DNA of 64,000 bases from Nitrobacteraceae bacterium AZCC 2146. Lineage in GTDB: Bacteria; Pseudomonadota; Alphaproteobacteria; Rhizobiales; Xanthobacteraceae. Made by a program: the position numbers and the translations under genes. Numbering within the stretch: the stretch's first letter is position 1; each line of letters opens with the position of its first letter. This document shows positions 27,132-35,788 of this stretch, in pieces. The stretch is from assembly GCA_036924855.1 (NCBI GenBank), contig JBAGRP010000001.1, positions 1,860,001-1,924,000 of the forward strand, read 5' to 3'. The notes under the pieces were generated by a model. It did no database searches. It was not told the DNA's origin and saw only the letters and a program-made list of their open reading frames with translations.

Positions 27132-27980
27132 ATGAATGATCGAGATCGAAAGCCGCGCTTCCAGCGCGGGCCCGGCAAGGGCCAGGAAAAAGGCCAGGAA
27201 AAAGGCCGCGACAGGGGCCGCGACAAAGGCGGCCGGCCGCCGCGGCGCGACCGGGAAGCCGGCGACGGCCCCGCCATCCTCTATGGCTGGCACACTGTGA
27301 CGGCCGCGCTGGCCAATCCGCAGCGGCAGATCCGGAAACTGTGGCTGACCGAGAACGCCGCCCGGCGGCTCGCCGACGACAAGATCGACACCCGAATTGA
27401 CCCGGTGATTGTGCCGCCCCGCGAGATCGACCAGATGCTCGGCCCCGACGCGGTACATCAGGGCCTGCTGGCGGAAGCCGATCCGCTGGAGGGCCCTGCC
27501 CTCGACGAACTGTCGCAGGACGGCATCGTGCTGGTGCTCGACCAGATCACCGACCCGCACAATGTCGGCGCCATCATGCGTTCCGCCGCGGCCTTCGCGG
27601 TGAAGGCGATCGTCACCACGGCACGACACAGCCCCGAGGCCACCGGCGTGCTGGCGAAGTCGGCGTCCGGCGCGCTGGAGCTGGTGCCGGTGGTCATCGT
27701 GTCGAACCTGGCGCGGGCGCTGAACGAATTGAACGACCTGGGCTTCATGACCGTCGGCCTCGACAGCGAAGGCAGCGAGACCCTCGACGCGGTGCCGTTG
27801 CGGCAGCCGCTGGCGCTGGTGCTGGGCGCCGAAGGCAGCGGCCTGCGCCGGCTGACGCGCGATACCTGCAGCGTGGTGGCGCGGCTCGATATGCCCGGCG
27901 AGATCAAGAGCCTCAACGTCTCCAACGCTGCCGTGCTGGCGCTCTATATCGGCGCCAGCAAGCTCGGCCTGATGGGCTGA
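27132..27980 (+). CDS. rlmB: 23S rRNA (guanosine-2'-O-)-methyltransferase RlmB (TrmH/SpoU family)
   Basis: 282 residues. The first 40 are a basic low-complexity extension (KGQEKGQEKGRDRGRDKGG) encoded by short tandem repeats. A substrate-binding domain (ILYGWHTVTAALANP) leads to the SPOUT knot: DQITDPHNVGAIMRSAAAF, LVLGAEGSGLRRLTRDTC and SLNVSNAAVLALY, the three SpoU motifs. RlmB methylates G2251 in the 23S peptidyl-transferase loop. A strong terminator follows. Confidence 0.93.
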   Translation: MNDRDRKPRFQRGPGKGQEKGQEKGRDRGRDKGGRPPRRDREAGDGPAILYGWHTVTAALANPQRQIRKLWLTENAARRLADDKIDTRIDPVIVPPREIDQMLGPDAVHQGLLAEADPLEGPALDELSQDGIVLVLDQITDPHNVGAIMRSAAAFAVKAIVTTARHSPEATGVLAKSASGALELVPVVIVSNLARALNELNDLGFMTVGLDSEGSETLDAVPLRQPLALVLGAEGSGLRRLTRDTCSVVARLDMPGEIKSLNVSNAAVLALYIGASKLGLMG

Positions 27981-27993
27981 CATCCATTCGAAC

Positions 27994-28030
27994 AAAAACG
28001 CCCGCTCGCATCGCTGCGAGCGGGCGTTTC
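27994..28030. terminator. Strong bidirectional intrinsic terminator
   Basis: AAAAACGCCCGCTCGCA and its complement, with loop TCGC, followed by TTTC; the AAAAA on the left supplies T-tracts for the opposite strand. It separates rlmB (+) from the convergent Tyr/Gly-rich gene (-). Confidence 0.88.
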
Positions 28031-28047
28031 TGTTGGGTGTTAGCCGA

Positions 28048-28683
28048 TCAATACATCCGGCGCAGCGGGCGCTGGTTGTAGTGCGGGTAAGCGTGATGCG
28101 GCGCGGCGTAGCGCGGCGCATAGGTCACGCGCGGGCCGGCGAAGCGGCGATGATGATAGCCGTAGCGCGGCGCGTAGCTGCGCTGCGAATAGCCGTAACG
28201 GACGCGCGGCTGCATGCTGTAGCCGTAGCGATAGCTCGGCCGGGCACGGTAGTACGAGCGCGGCTGATAGCTGTAGACCACCGGCGCACGATAGGCCGGC
28301 TGGGCGTAGGAGTAGTGATTGGTGGCGTTGCCGTAGGAGCCGCCATCGTAATAGCCGTAGTTCGGGCGACCGTAACCGCGCGGAACGCTGATCGCGGTTT
28401 CCTGATAGGTCGGGTACGGCGCGAACTGGCCTGGACCGCTGAAGGTCGGGCCCTGATTGGCGTAGTAGTATTGCGAGGTCACAGGGGTCGGATCGGCCAG
28501 CCGCTCATAGGCCGCGACGCCGCCGTAACCATAGCTCTGGGCGCAGGGGCTGACATAGGCCTGGCCGCAGGGCGAGCAGCCGCCGCCGAACAGACCACCG
28601 CCGCCACCGCATGCCATCGCAGGCGCTGCGCTGGCGGTGACCACGGCAATGGCCGCGACCCATTTCGAAATCGTGTTACGCAT
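28048..28683 (-). CDS. Secreted Tyr/Gly/Arg-rich low-complexity protein
   Basis: 211 residues with a clear signal peptide (about 1-24, APAMA-C). Just after it comes GGGGGLFGGGCSPCGQAY with cysteines, and then a long stretch rich in Tyr, Arg and Pro (YRARPSYRYGYSMQPRVRYGY). No conserved domain. The composition suggests an extended, possibly surface-associated or polymerising protein; this is inference. It is one of several small exported low-complexity proteins in the window. Confidence 0.75.
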   Translation of the reverse strand: MRNTISKWVAAIAVVTASAAPAMACGGGGGLFGGGCSPCGQAYVSPCAQSYGYGGVAAYERLADPTPVTSQYYYANQGPTFSGPGQFAPYPTYQETAISVPRGYGRPNYGYYDGGSYGNATNHYSYAQPAYRAPVVYSYQPRSYYRARPSYRYGYSMQPRVRYGYSQRSYAPRYGYHHRRFAGPRVTYAPRYAAPHHAYPHYNQRPLRRMY

Positions 28684-28731
28684 TACTCTCTCCTGTTGGT
28701 GTGTTTTTTTAGTTGGTAGTGATTTTCGGAT

Positions 28732-29157
28732 TCAGCGCCGCATATTCGGCGGGGCCACGATGACGGCGGGCGGATCGAACGGGACCTGGTTTTGCGGGGC
28801 CGGCGGCGGCGATTGCGCCGACCAGCTCTCATGGAAACTTTCGGCCGGCTTCGGCAATCTGCGATTTCTCGGCGGTTCGATCTCGAGACGTCCGTAGCCG
28901 GGTTGATGGCCGGCACTCGGATAGTAGTGGCCGACATTGGGCTCCGGATCGATATAGCGCCCGCCATAGATGGTCGGCTCGACGTGGATACCGCGCGCCA
29001 GACCCCAGTCGCCTTCGACCACCGCATAGGACGCGTCGATGCCGTTGATGATGATCGGCACGCCGGGCCGGCCGGGAATCACGATGTGGAAGCCATCGCC
29101 TGCCAAAGCCGGCAGCGTGGTCCCGATCACAATCAACAGTGCTGAAATGACGCGCAT
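28732..29157 (-). CDS. Secreted hypothetical protein
   Basis: 141 residues from the ATG at 29157, chosen for the AGGA 8-11 bp upstream; an ATG at 29172 is also in frame. Signal peptide to about 20 (LPALAG). The middle has FHIVIPGRPGVPIIINGIDASYAVVEGDWGLARG and the tail is Pro-rich (SPPPAPQNQVPFDPPAV). No function recognised; 48 bp upstream of the Tyr-rich gene on the same strand. Confidence 0.72.
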   Translation of the reverse strand: MRVISALLIVIGTTLPALAGDGFHIVIPGRPGVPIIINGIDASYAVVEGDWGLARGIHVEPTIYGGRYIDPEPNVGHYYPSAGHQPGYGRLEIEPPRNRRLPKPAESFHESWSAQSPPPAPQNQVPFDPPAVIVAPPNMRR

Positions 29158-29309
29158 GGCAATGTCCTGCATTCTGGGCAGTACGATAATCGAACGCCGG
29201 GCAGGATGGGTTAAAGCCACGGCCTAAACTGCCGGTAAGCCTAACGCGTAAGCATCATCAGTAGTTCAAATGCGCGAATTGGCGGGATCAAATCGTTAAC
29301 GCACACGAC

Positions 29310-29351
29310 AAAGCCGGGCGGGGTTTGATGGTCAAACCCTGCCCGGCTTTT
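29310..29351. terminator. Long hairpin downstream of the chemotaxis receptor gene
   Basis: A stem of about 19 bp (AAAGCCGGGC-GGGTTTGA with its complement, one G-T pair) closes a 3-base loop. Short T-tracts follow on both sides. It most likely ends the receptor transcript on the minus strand. Confidence 0.75.
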
Positions 29352-29357
29352 GCCGGA

Positions 29358-29393
29358 CAGCCTTTGCGCATTGAACAGCCTTTGCGCATTGAA
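29358..29393. repeat. Tandem duplication of 18 bp
   Basis: CAGCCTTTGCGCATTGAA occurs twice head to tail (29358-29375 and 29376-29393) with no mismatch, between the receptor stop codon and its terminator hairpin. A recent slippage or duplication. Confidence 0.9.
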
Positions 29394-29404
29394 TCGAGCA
29401 GCGA

Positions 29405-31087
29405 TTACGCCGCGCGGATATTGGTCACGAAGCGATCGACGTCTGTGCGCAGCGATGCTGCCTGCTTGCTGAGTTCTTCCGCCGACAGCAACACCTGGTT
29501 CGCTGCAGCGCCGGTCTCGCCCGCCGCCTGATTGACGCCGACGATGTTGCTCGACACCATTCCGGTGCCTTGCGCGGCTTCCTGCACGTTGCGGGAGATC
29601 TCCAGCGTCGCAGTGCCCTGCTGTTCGACGGCCGAAGCAATTGCGGTGGCGATCTCGTTGATCGCGCCGATCGTGCCGCCGATATTTTCGATGGCTTGCA
29701 CGGCTTCGAGTGTCGCGTTCTGCATGGCGGCGACCTGTGCCGAAATGTCGTCGGTCGCCTTCGCCGTCTGCGTCGCCAGCGACTTGACCTCGCTCGCCAC
29801 CACCGCGAATCCCTTGCCGGCGTCGCCGGCCCGCGCGGCTTCGATGGTCGCATTCAGCGCCAGCAGATTGGTCTGGCTGGCGATATCGCTGATCAGCTTG
29901 ACCACGTCGCCGATCTTCTGCGCCGCGGCAGACAGCCCCTGCACCGTCACATTGGTGCGGTTCGCTTCATCCACCGCCTGGCCTGCGATTTTCGTGGATT
30001 GCGAGACCTGACGGCCAATCTCTGACACCGACGACGACAATTCTTCGGCCGCGGCAGCCACCGTCTGGACGTTGGTCGAAGCCTGTTCGGCCACGGCAGC
30101 GACGGTCGTCGCCTGCTGGCTGGCTTCTGCGGCGGTGGCCGACATGCTCTGCGACGTCGCCCGCATTTCGGTGGCGGCGCCGGCCAGCGTATCGAGCGAA
30201 AGCCGCACGCCGCTTTCGAACTCGTCGGCCATCCGGTTCAGGAACACCTTCTTCTCGGATTCGGCGTGCAGCTTCACGACGTCCTGCTCGGCGCGAAGCC
30301 GATCGGCTTCGATCATGTTGTCCTTGAAAATCTGCACCGATTGCGCCATCGCACCGACCTCATCGCCGCGCTCACGCGCGGGGATCGCGGTTACGGTGTC
30401 GCCGCTGGCGAGCTTGCGCATCGCCGCGGTCATCGCCGTGATCGGCTTGACGATGCTGCGGCCGAGCAGCAGCGACATGCCGATGACGAGGAGCAATGCC
30501 ACGCCGATCAGCGCACCGATGCGCCAAACCTGCGACCAGAAGATCGCATCGACGTCGTCCATATACATGCCGCCGGAGATGGCCCAGTTATAGGGCCTGA
30601 AGGCTGCGGCATAGGCGATTTTCGGCAACGGCTGGTCACCACCGACGCGGGGGAATCGAAAGCTGACGAAACCGCCATCGCTATTGGCGACCAGCTCGAC
30701 CTGCTGCCGCGTGAACGGAACGCCGTCGGAATCCTTGGAGTCCATCAGATTCTTGTTTTCGACTTTCGGGTTCGGGTGCACCACCACCACGCCCTGCTTG
30801 TCGAGCGCGTAGAAGTAGTCGTCCTTGCCGAAATGCATGGAGCGCAGCAGCGCCTTGCTCCGCGCCAGGGTCTCCGCGTCGGATAGCCCTGCCTTGCGGG
30901 CGGCCTGATAGTCGAGATCGATGGTCTGGCGCGCGACGAGGACCAGTTCCTGCAGCTTGACCTTGCGGTCCTCGGTCAGATTGTCCCTCAGCGTCTGCAG
31001 GCCGACAGCGGCGACGCCGACAATGCCGAGCACGGAAAGGCCGACCATGATCAGGAGTTTGGAAGAAATCCGCAAATTGCCGAGCAT
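29405..31087 (-). CDS. Methyl-accepting chemotaxis protein with sCache_2 sensor
   Basis: 560 residues. Transmembrane segment about 12-32, periplasmic sensor about 33-185 with DYFYALDKQGVVVVHPNPKVENKNLMDSKDSDG (single-Cache type 2), second membrane segment about 190-210, then HAMP (PITAMTAAMRKLASGD). The signalling domain includes the hairpin tip DVVKLISDIASQTNLLALNATIEAARAGDAGKGFAVVASEVKSLA, which binds CheW/CheA. sCache_2 sensors often detect small organic acids. No che genes are linked. Confidence 0.94.
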   Translation of the reverse strand: MLGNLRISSKLLIMVGLSVLGIVGVAAVGLQTLRDNLTEDRKVKLQELVLVARQTIDLDYQAARKAGLSDAETLARSKALLRSMHFGKDDYFYALDKQGVVVVHPNPKVENKNLMDSKDSDGVPFTRQQVELVANSDGGFVSFRFPRVGGDQPLPKIAYAAAFRPYNWAISGGMYMDDVDAIFWSQVWRIGALIGVALLLVIGMSLLLGRSIVKPITAMTAAMRKLASGDTVTAIPARERGDEVGAMAQSVQIFKDNMIEADRLRAEQDVVKLHAESEKKVFLNRMADEFESGVRLSLDTLAGAATEMRATSQSMSATAAEASQQATTVAAVAEQASTNVQTVAAAAEELSSSVSEIGRQVSQSTKIAGQAVDEANRTNVTVQGLSAAAQKIGDVVKLISDIASQTNLLALNATIEAARAGDAGKGFAVVASEVKSLATQTAKATDDISAQVAAMQNATLEAVQAIENIGGTIGAINEIATAIASAVEQQGTATLEISRNVQEAAQGTGMVSSNIVGVNQAAGETGAAANQVLLSAEELSKQAASLRTDVDRFVTNIRAA

Positions 31088-31270
31088 CGTGATGTACCCT
31101 TGTGGCTGTCATGACCGTGGCAGCGCGCCCGGCGTTTCAGCGCTACCTTGAATTGATGAAATAGCTGCTAACGGTATCCGGCTCTGCCGGCTGATTTGCC
31201 GCCGTGCCCGGTTGATCGGAACCGGCATCCGCTTATGCTGCTGGGGATCCACACCTCTGGAGAGACGCCG

Positions 31271-31540
31271 ATGAAATTCCTCAGCGCAGCCCTGATCCTG
31301 TCGACGTTGATCGCAACGCCGGCCTTCGCACGGCACTGGAAGCATCGATCGCACCTGCAGCACGAATCCTTCGTCTACGCCGCCCCCGGACAGCCCTACC
31401 GGTTCGACTACAACCACAATTACGGCCCGGGCCTGCAGCCGGGCACCTTCGCCTATTACGACGGCCCGCTCCGCGTCCGCTGCGACCAGTCGGCCGCGGC
31501 CTATCGCGGCCAGAACGGCCGCGCGCATCCGTGCAACTGA
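31271..31540 (+). CDS. Small secreted protein, function unknown
   Basis: 89 residues from the ATG at 31271, preceded by GGAGAG 10 bp upstream. Signal peptide to about 21 (TPAFA-R). The mature part is rich in His, Tyr and Gly (HWKHRSHLQHESFVY, FDYNHNYGPGLQPG) with two Cys (RCDQ and HPCN) that could form a disulfide. No family recognised. Confidence 0.7.
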   Translation: MKFLSAALILSTLIATPAFARHWKHRSHLQHESFVYAAPGQPYRFDYNHNYGPGLQPGTFAYYDGPLRVRCDQSAAAYRGQNGRAHPCN

Positions 31541-31567
31541 GCTGAAAGCCACCGGGGGGCCGGGAAG

Positions 31568-31642
31568 TGGTGCCGGTTGAGAGGATTGAACTCCCGACCT
31601 TCGGTTTACAAAACCGCTGCTCTACCGCTGAGCTAAACCGGC
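31568..31642 (-). tRNA. tRNA-Thr (anticodon TGT)
   Basis: On the minus strand GCCGGTT pairs with AACCGGC. The D-arm is TAGCTCAGCGGTAGAGCA, the anticodon loop TTTGTAA (TGT), and the T-arm GGGAGTTCAATCCTC. Discriminator A and encoded CCA at 31570-31568. Confidence 0.97.
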
Positions 31643-31762
31643 AAAAAGATCAATGGGTTACGATATTAACCCAGAGTTCAGTGGACGCCAGGCCAACGTA
31701 TTTGCCCGCGTCGCGCCGTCAAATATCAGAGTTGCCCCGCAAGGGCTACTCCTCGCGCTGCT

Positions 31763-31870
31763 TCACAGCCACGCATACAACAACAGCAGATTGACCGCGC
31801 AGGCGGCCAGCAGTGCGACCGTCAGTGCCACCTGCACCCCGTTGCTTCGGATGTTGTCGATCATTCTCAT
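31763..31870 (-). CDS. Small single-pass membrane protein (35 aa), unannotated size
   Basis: ATG at 31870 or 31864 (MRMIDN/MIDN) to TGA at 31763. The product is a short polar head (MRMIDNIRSNGVQ) and then a continuous apolar segment of about 20 residues (VALTVALLAACAVNLLLLYA) ending in WL. That is exactly one membrane span, unlikely by chance in a GC-rich intergenic frame. Ribosome-binding site weak. Function unknown; it lies between tRNA-Thr and the outer-membrane protein gene. Confidence 0.55.
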   Translation of the reverse strand: MRMIDNIRSNGVQVALTVALLAACAVNLLLLYAWL

Positions 31871-32017
31871 GACCAGAAAAGCATCGGGCGATTCTGGGGA
31901 GCGAGTCTCGCACCTTATTTTTCCGGGGATTCAGGACTCGTTTACTTTCGATTCTCACCGAAGGCGTTTGCGTACCTCACGCAGGAATTGGCGCGGGTTT
32001 TCAGCAATTCCGGCAAC

Positions 32018-32044
32018 AAAAAGGCCGGCTTGAAGCCGGCCTTT
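32018..32044 (-). terminator. Terminator of the outer-membrane protein gene
   Basis: AAGGCCGGC / GCCGGCCTT arms around TTGAA. On the minus strand the hairpin is followed by TTTTT. It lies 34 bp past the barrel-protein stop. Confidence 0.85.
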
Positions 32045-32077
32045 CCGTCGTAAATTTTGACTTTGCCTCAGTACATT

Positions 32078-32797
32078 TCAGTACTTGGCGACAACCGGGC
32101 CGCCCCAGCCGAAGCGGTAATTCAGACCGGCTTTGACGGTGTGCTCGTCGTTGTTGAAACGTGCACCGACGATGTCAGCTGGGCCCGAGGTGAAGGTCGT
32201 GTTGCCGAAATTGTAGTACTGATATTCAGCCTTGGCGGACCAATTCGGCGCGAACATGTATTCCAGACCAGCACCGACCGTGTAGCCGTCACGCTTGTTG
32301 CCATCGACGGTGTAAGCCGCCGGCAGGCCCGCATTGGTCACGCTGAGGTTGTTGCTATCCTTCCAGGCGTAACCGCCCTTGGCGTAAAGCAGCGCCGGAC
32401 CCCAAGTGTAACCGAGCCGGCCGGTGACCGAGCCGAGTTGGTCATTATTCCCGGTCACGGACGTGCCGAGCGGGAACACGCGACCGCTGTTGCCGCTATC
32501 CATCCAGCTGTACTGGGCTTCGATGCCGATGACCCAGTTCGAAGCGAACTGGTAGTCGGCGCCGCCCTGCACGCCGCCCAGGAAGCGGCCGCCATCGCCC
32601 TGAATGCTGCTGCTGTCGCCGAACGCGCCGCCGACATGGCCGCCGATGTAAAAACCGGTCCAGTTGTAGACGACCGCAGGCGCCGTATAGGCTGGAGCTT
32701 TGGTGTAGGGCCGCGCCGGCAGATCGGCAGCGAAAGCTGAAGTCGAAAGCGCGGCAGCGGCGACGATGGCCGAGGCGCTGAGCAGAAGTTTCTTCAT
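32078..32797 (-). CDS. Outer-membrane beta-barrel protein (Omp25/31-like porin family)
   Basis: 239 residues from the ATG at 32797 (MKKLLLSASAIV). Signal peptide to about 23 (TSAFA-ADLP). YNWTGFYIGGHVGGAFGD is the standard opening of rhizobial and Brucella Omp25/Omp31-type 8-strand barrels. Further strands alternate aromatic and small residues (GRLGYTWGPALLYAKGGYAW). It ends GLNYRFGWGGPVVAKY. Likely an abundant surface protein with a structural role. Own terminator downstream. Confidence 0.92.
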   Translation of the reverse strand: MKKLLLSASAIVAAAALSTSAFAADLPARPYTKAPAYTAPAVVYNWTGFYIGGHVGGAFGDSSSIQGDGGRFLGGVQGGADYQFASNWVIGIEAQYSWMDSGNSGRVFPLGTSVTGNNDQLGSVTGRLGYTWGPALLYAKGGYAWKDSNNLSVTNAGLPAAYTVDGNKRDGYTVGAGLEYMFAPNWSAKAEYQYYNFGNTTFTSGPADIVGARFNNDEHTVKAGLNYRFGWGGPVVAKY

Positions 32798-32993
32798 TTG
32801 GTTCCCCTGTACTGCGTTGGTGACCATCGGAAAACAACGTGGCAGCAATTTGGTTGCTTCGCGGCGACGATTACCATGACGATCAAGGCCGACTGTGACA
32901 AAGTCACAACACTTTTGGCTTTGTTCAGATTCAGGCGATGGCTGGAGGTGTTTGGTTCAACCCTCACGGAAACTTGATGGCTATAAGTCGACG

Positions 32994-33428
32994 CTATCGC
33001 ACCATCTTTTCCATCTCGGGAAACGCCACATAGTTCACGCCAGCGCAGGCCTCGGCCGAGTTCTCGATGACGCGGTCGAGGCGTGCATCGACATAGGATA
33101 CGGCGCGCTCCTGCGGCGCGGTGTATTTGCCGTCCATATCTTTCGGCGTGTAGCGCAGGCAGCTGACATAACGCAGCCGACCGCCGACGGTACGCTGCAC
33201 CGGCTCGGCCATCGTCGCGTCGCGTACGCCAACGGGATTATTGAGATAGGTGTGCAGGAACGCCAGCAGATCAGTGCGATAGTTGGTGGGGAATGGCTGA
33301 TTGGAGACGCCCTGGTCGTCGGTGAAACTGATCCCGCGCTCGCCACCGCCGCCGCAGGCGGCCAACCATAGTGGCAGCAGCACGATCACTGCCGCGCTCT
33401 TAGCTGAAATCTTCAAATGCCAACTCAT
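32994..33428 (-). CDS. Putative lipoprotein
   Basis: 144 residues. The signal peptide ends in the lipobox WLAAC (Cys about 25) followed by a GGGGE spacer. The mature part has three more Cys (CLRY, EAC) and DLLAFLHTYLNNPVGVRDATMAEPVQRTVGGRLRYVSCLRY, a pattern of conserved rhizobial lipoproteins of unknown function. The family is not named here with certainty. Confidence 0.78.
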   Translation of the reverse strand: MSWHLKISAKSAAVIVLLPLWLAACGGGGERGISFTDDQGVSNQPFPTNYRTDLLAFLHTYLNNPVGVRDATMAEPVQRTVGGRLRYVSCLRYTPKDMDGKYTAPQERAVSYVDARLDRVIENSAEACAGVNYVAFPEMEKMVR

Positions 33429-33620
33429 CTTGGAATGCCCAGGTTCCGCCGTGTCCTAGACCCTCCGGAAGCGAAATGGAATTCGCAACCCGGGCTATCC
33501 TCGCAGCAGCCTCCAAAACGACGCCGGCCCGCTGCCATTGCATCACAATGGCAGACAGGCCGGTTTATCGATGTCCGCGGTCGCGGTTGGGCAATATGAG
33601 ACCGCGACCGCAGAGCACCC

Positions 33621-33902
33621 TCAGCCGCGCTTGGAATGCACGACCGTGGACTTGATGGCGGTATGCTTGAATGTCTTGTGCATGCCCAGCTTCTTGTGGA
33701 AGCGATGGTGCGGACGGACATGATGATGGCGCACCGCCTTCGCATTGGCGTTCAGCACGCTGGGCTTGGCCTGCACCTTGCTGTCAGTGGACTTCACTGG
33801 CTTGGTGACGGGCGCGGGCGCGGTTTTTTCGATGCCGGCAGCCATCGCGGGTGCGGCAAGCATGGAAGCCACGATCAGCGCGGCAGAGATTTTCTTCAAC
33901 AT
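33621..33902 (-). CDS. Small secreted His/Lys-rich protein
   Basis: 93 residues. Signal peptide to about 21 (APAMA-A). A Pro/Lys/Thr linker leads to a C-terminal part dense in His (VRHHHVRPHHRFHKK...MHKTFKH). The histidines could bind metal, or the basic charge could act in acid or envelope stress as in Asr-like proteins; neither is shown. Upstream GGAGACG supports the start. Confidence 0.72.
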   Translation of the reverse strand: MLKKISAALIVASMLAAPAMAAGIEKTAPAPVTKPVKSTDSKVQAKPSVLNANAKAVRHHHVRPHHRFHKKLGMHKTFKHTAIKSTVVHSKRG

Positions 33903-34142
33903 GGTCGTCTCCTGTGTTGCTCGATCACGAAGTTGACCGGTCGGTTGGCCGGGCTTGTCATCACGCCATCACCCTAGGAGCCACGCGCTGAACCAGTTCT
34001 GAAGCGAAGCGACGGGCTTCGTTCATCTTGGTGACATCTTCGTCATGTTGAGCGAATGGCGGGGGAATGACCGGCCTTGCGCGGTGTTCCCAATCGACGC
34101 CTTTCGTGTCAGATTATTCCGACTGGAAAACAGGAGCGCTGC

Positions 34143-34697
34143 ATGACCCAATTTGCGATCAGGCTGACGACGCTGGCAATGTTTTCGGTGGCGCTGATTG
34201 CCGCGCCCCTCACATCGGTGTTTGCCGCGGGCGGCGATACGCCCTCCGCGCCGCCCGCCTCCGACAGCAAGGCCACCAAAGAGAAAAAGAAGTCCAGCGC
34301 GAAGAGTTCGCGCCTTGAGGATCCCGCCTTCCTCAACGGCTATCGCGCCGCCTACACCACGATCTATGACAAGAACGACTACGCCGCCGCGATCGAGCAA
34401 CTGAAGGCGCTCGGCCAGGACGACCGCGCCGACGTCGCCAATCTGATCGGCTATTCCTACCGCAAGCTCGGCAATTACCAGGTCTCACAGGTCTGGTACG
34501 AGCGCGCGCTGAAGGCCGACCCGGCCCACGTCCGGACCTGGCAGTATTACGGCCTGTGGCAGCTCGAACAGGGCAACCGCGACCAGGCGCAGTACCATCT
34601 GAACAAGATCGGCGCACTGACCGGCAAGGAGTCCCCGGAGTACAAGTCGCTGGCGTCCGCGCTGGAAAAGGCGCCGGGCTCCGGGCTGGTTTACTGA
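34143..34697 (+). CDS. Secreted TPR-repeat protein
   Basis: 184 residues from the ATG at 34143. Signal peptide to about 29 (VFA-AGGD). A Lys/Ser-rich linker is followed by tetratricopeptide repeats: YTTIYDKNDYAAAIEQLKALGQDDRADVANLIGYSYRKLGNYQVSQVWYERALKADPAHVRTWQYYGLWQLEQGNRDQAQYHLNKIGAL (about 80-165). Probably a periplasmic protein-interaction factor. A strong terminator follows. Confidence 0.87.
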   Translation: MTQFAIRLTTLAMFSVALIAAPLTSVFAAGGDTPSAPPASDSKATKEKKKSSAKSSRLEDPAFLNGYRAAYTTIYDKNDYAAAIEQLKALGQDDRADVANLIGYSYRKLGNYQVSQVWYERALKADPAHVRTWQYYGLWQLEQGNRDQAQYHLNKIGALTGKESPEYKSLASALEKAPGSGLVY

Positions 34698-34725
34698 GGG
34701 CCTTCCGAACCCCGTACAGGCTTTC

Positions 34726-34759
34726 AAAGCCGGCGCAACCCGATGGCTGCGCCGGCTTT
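34726..34759 (+). terminator. Intrinsic terminator after the TPR gene
   Basis: Perfect 12-bp arms (AAAGCCGGCGCA / TGCGCCGGCTTT) with a 10-base loop, 28 bp past the TPR stop, followed by GCTTTG. Confidence 0.8.
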
Positions 34760-34913
34760 GCTTTGCCCGCGAACCATCCGGCGTCGCCCCGCTCGACAGG
34801 CGCCGCAAAAGCTTCCTTAATTACCGGCTCGACAAGTGCCCGCAAGGTCGCTAGACGACGCCCGCGCCATCGTTCCGCTGCCGTACCAAGCTGCCGCAAA
34901 GGCCTGCGATTTC

Positions 34914-35693
34914 ATGAACCCGTCCAAGCGCTATGACCGGATCGCCTTTGTCGCCAGCACCAGCGTGGAAGCGCAGGAGGCGCTGGCGCAGCTGACGCAA
35001 GCCTATGGCAACACCGACCCCAACGAGGCCGACGTCATCGTCGCGCTCGGCGGCGACGGATTGATGCTGAAGACGCTGCACGACCATATGCGCTCGGGAA
35101 AACCGATCTACGGCATGCACCGCGGCACCGTCGGCTTCCTGATGAACGAGTTCAGCGCCCACGATCTGCACGCCCGCCTCGCCGCCGCGCGCGACACCGT
35201 GATCCACCCGCTGCTGATGCGCGCCACCGACGTCCACGGCGCCGTGCACGTCCACCACGCCATCAACGAGGTCTACCTGTTTCGCCAGACCCATCAGACG
35301 GCGCGGCTGCGGATTCTGATCGACGAACGCGAGCGGATGGCCGAGTTGATCGCCGACGGCATCCTGGTGGCGACGCCCGCCGGCTCCACCGCCTACAACC
35401 TGTCGGCGCAGGGACCGATCCTGCCGATCAACGCCGCCCTGCTGGCGCTGACCCCGATCAGCGCGTTCCGGCCGCGGCGCTGGCGCGGCGCGCTGCTGCC
35501 CAACACCGCCTTCGTGGTGATCGAGGTGCTGGAGGCCGACAAGCGCCCGGTCGCCGCCGTGGCCGACCACGACGAGGCCCGCGATGTCCGCCGCGTCGAG
35601 ATTCTTTCCGACAAGACCATCTCGATGCGGATGATGTTCGACCCCGGCCACAGCCTCGAGGAACGCATCCTCAGCGAACAGTTCGGATATTGA
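34914..35693 (+). CDS. nadK: NAD kinase
   Basis: 259 residues from the ATG at 34914 ([15 protein letters not shown]). [18 protein letters not shown] contains the GGDG motif with the catalytic Asp. [14 protein letters not shown] and [24 protein letters not shown] are the NAD- and ATP-binding segments. Length is typical of short proteobacterial NadK. It makes NADP from NAD and ATP in the cytoplasm. Confidence 0.93.
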   Translation: MNPSKRYDRIAFVASTSVEAQEALAQLTQAYGNTDPNEADVIVALGGDGLMLKTLHDHMRSGKPIYGMHRGTVGFLMNEFSAHDLHARLAAARDTVIHPLLMRATDVHGAVHVHHAINEVYLFRQTHQTARLRILIDERERMAELIADGILVATPAGSTAYNLSAQGPILPINAALLALTPISAFRPRRWRGALLPNTAFVVIEVLEADKRPVAAVADHDEARDVRRVEILSDKTISMRMMFDPGHSLEERILSEQFGY

Positions 35694-35713
35694 GATCCGG
35701 CGTCCGGGTGCCC

Positions 35714-35728
35714 TCAACCCTTCGTTAA
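35714..35728. promoter_or_regulatory. Near-consensus CtrA-type site upstream of the receiver gene
   Basis: TCAA-CCCTTCG-TTAA, that is TTAA-N7-TTGA on the other strand, one mismatch from the CtrA full site. It lies about 60 bp before the receiver-domain gene. A further GTTAAC follows at 35745-35750. Confidence 0.35.
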
Positions 35729-35788
35729 CGCCCGGCGGGATATAGTTAACGACGGGTAACCCGACCTTCGCTCCCGCCGAGCCGCATC

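Noticed and set aside
28125..28346. Regular triplet pattern suggesting a CRISPR or tandem array in the Tyr-rich gene
   Set aside because: The periodicity follows codons for Tyr, Arg and Pro; there are no constant repeats with unique spacers. No CRISPR array was found anywhere in the window.
32894..32908. TGTGAC-AAA-GTCACA palindrome as a CRP/FNR site upstream of the outer-membrane protein gene
   Set aside because: Spacing between the TGTGA and TCACA cores is 5, not 6 as in CRP sites, and TTGAT-type FNR halves are absent. It may still bind something else.
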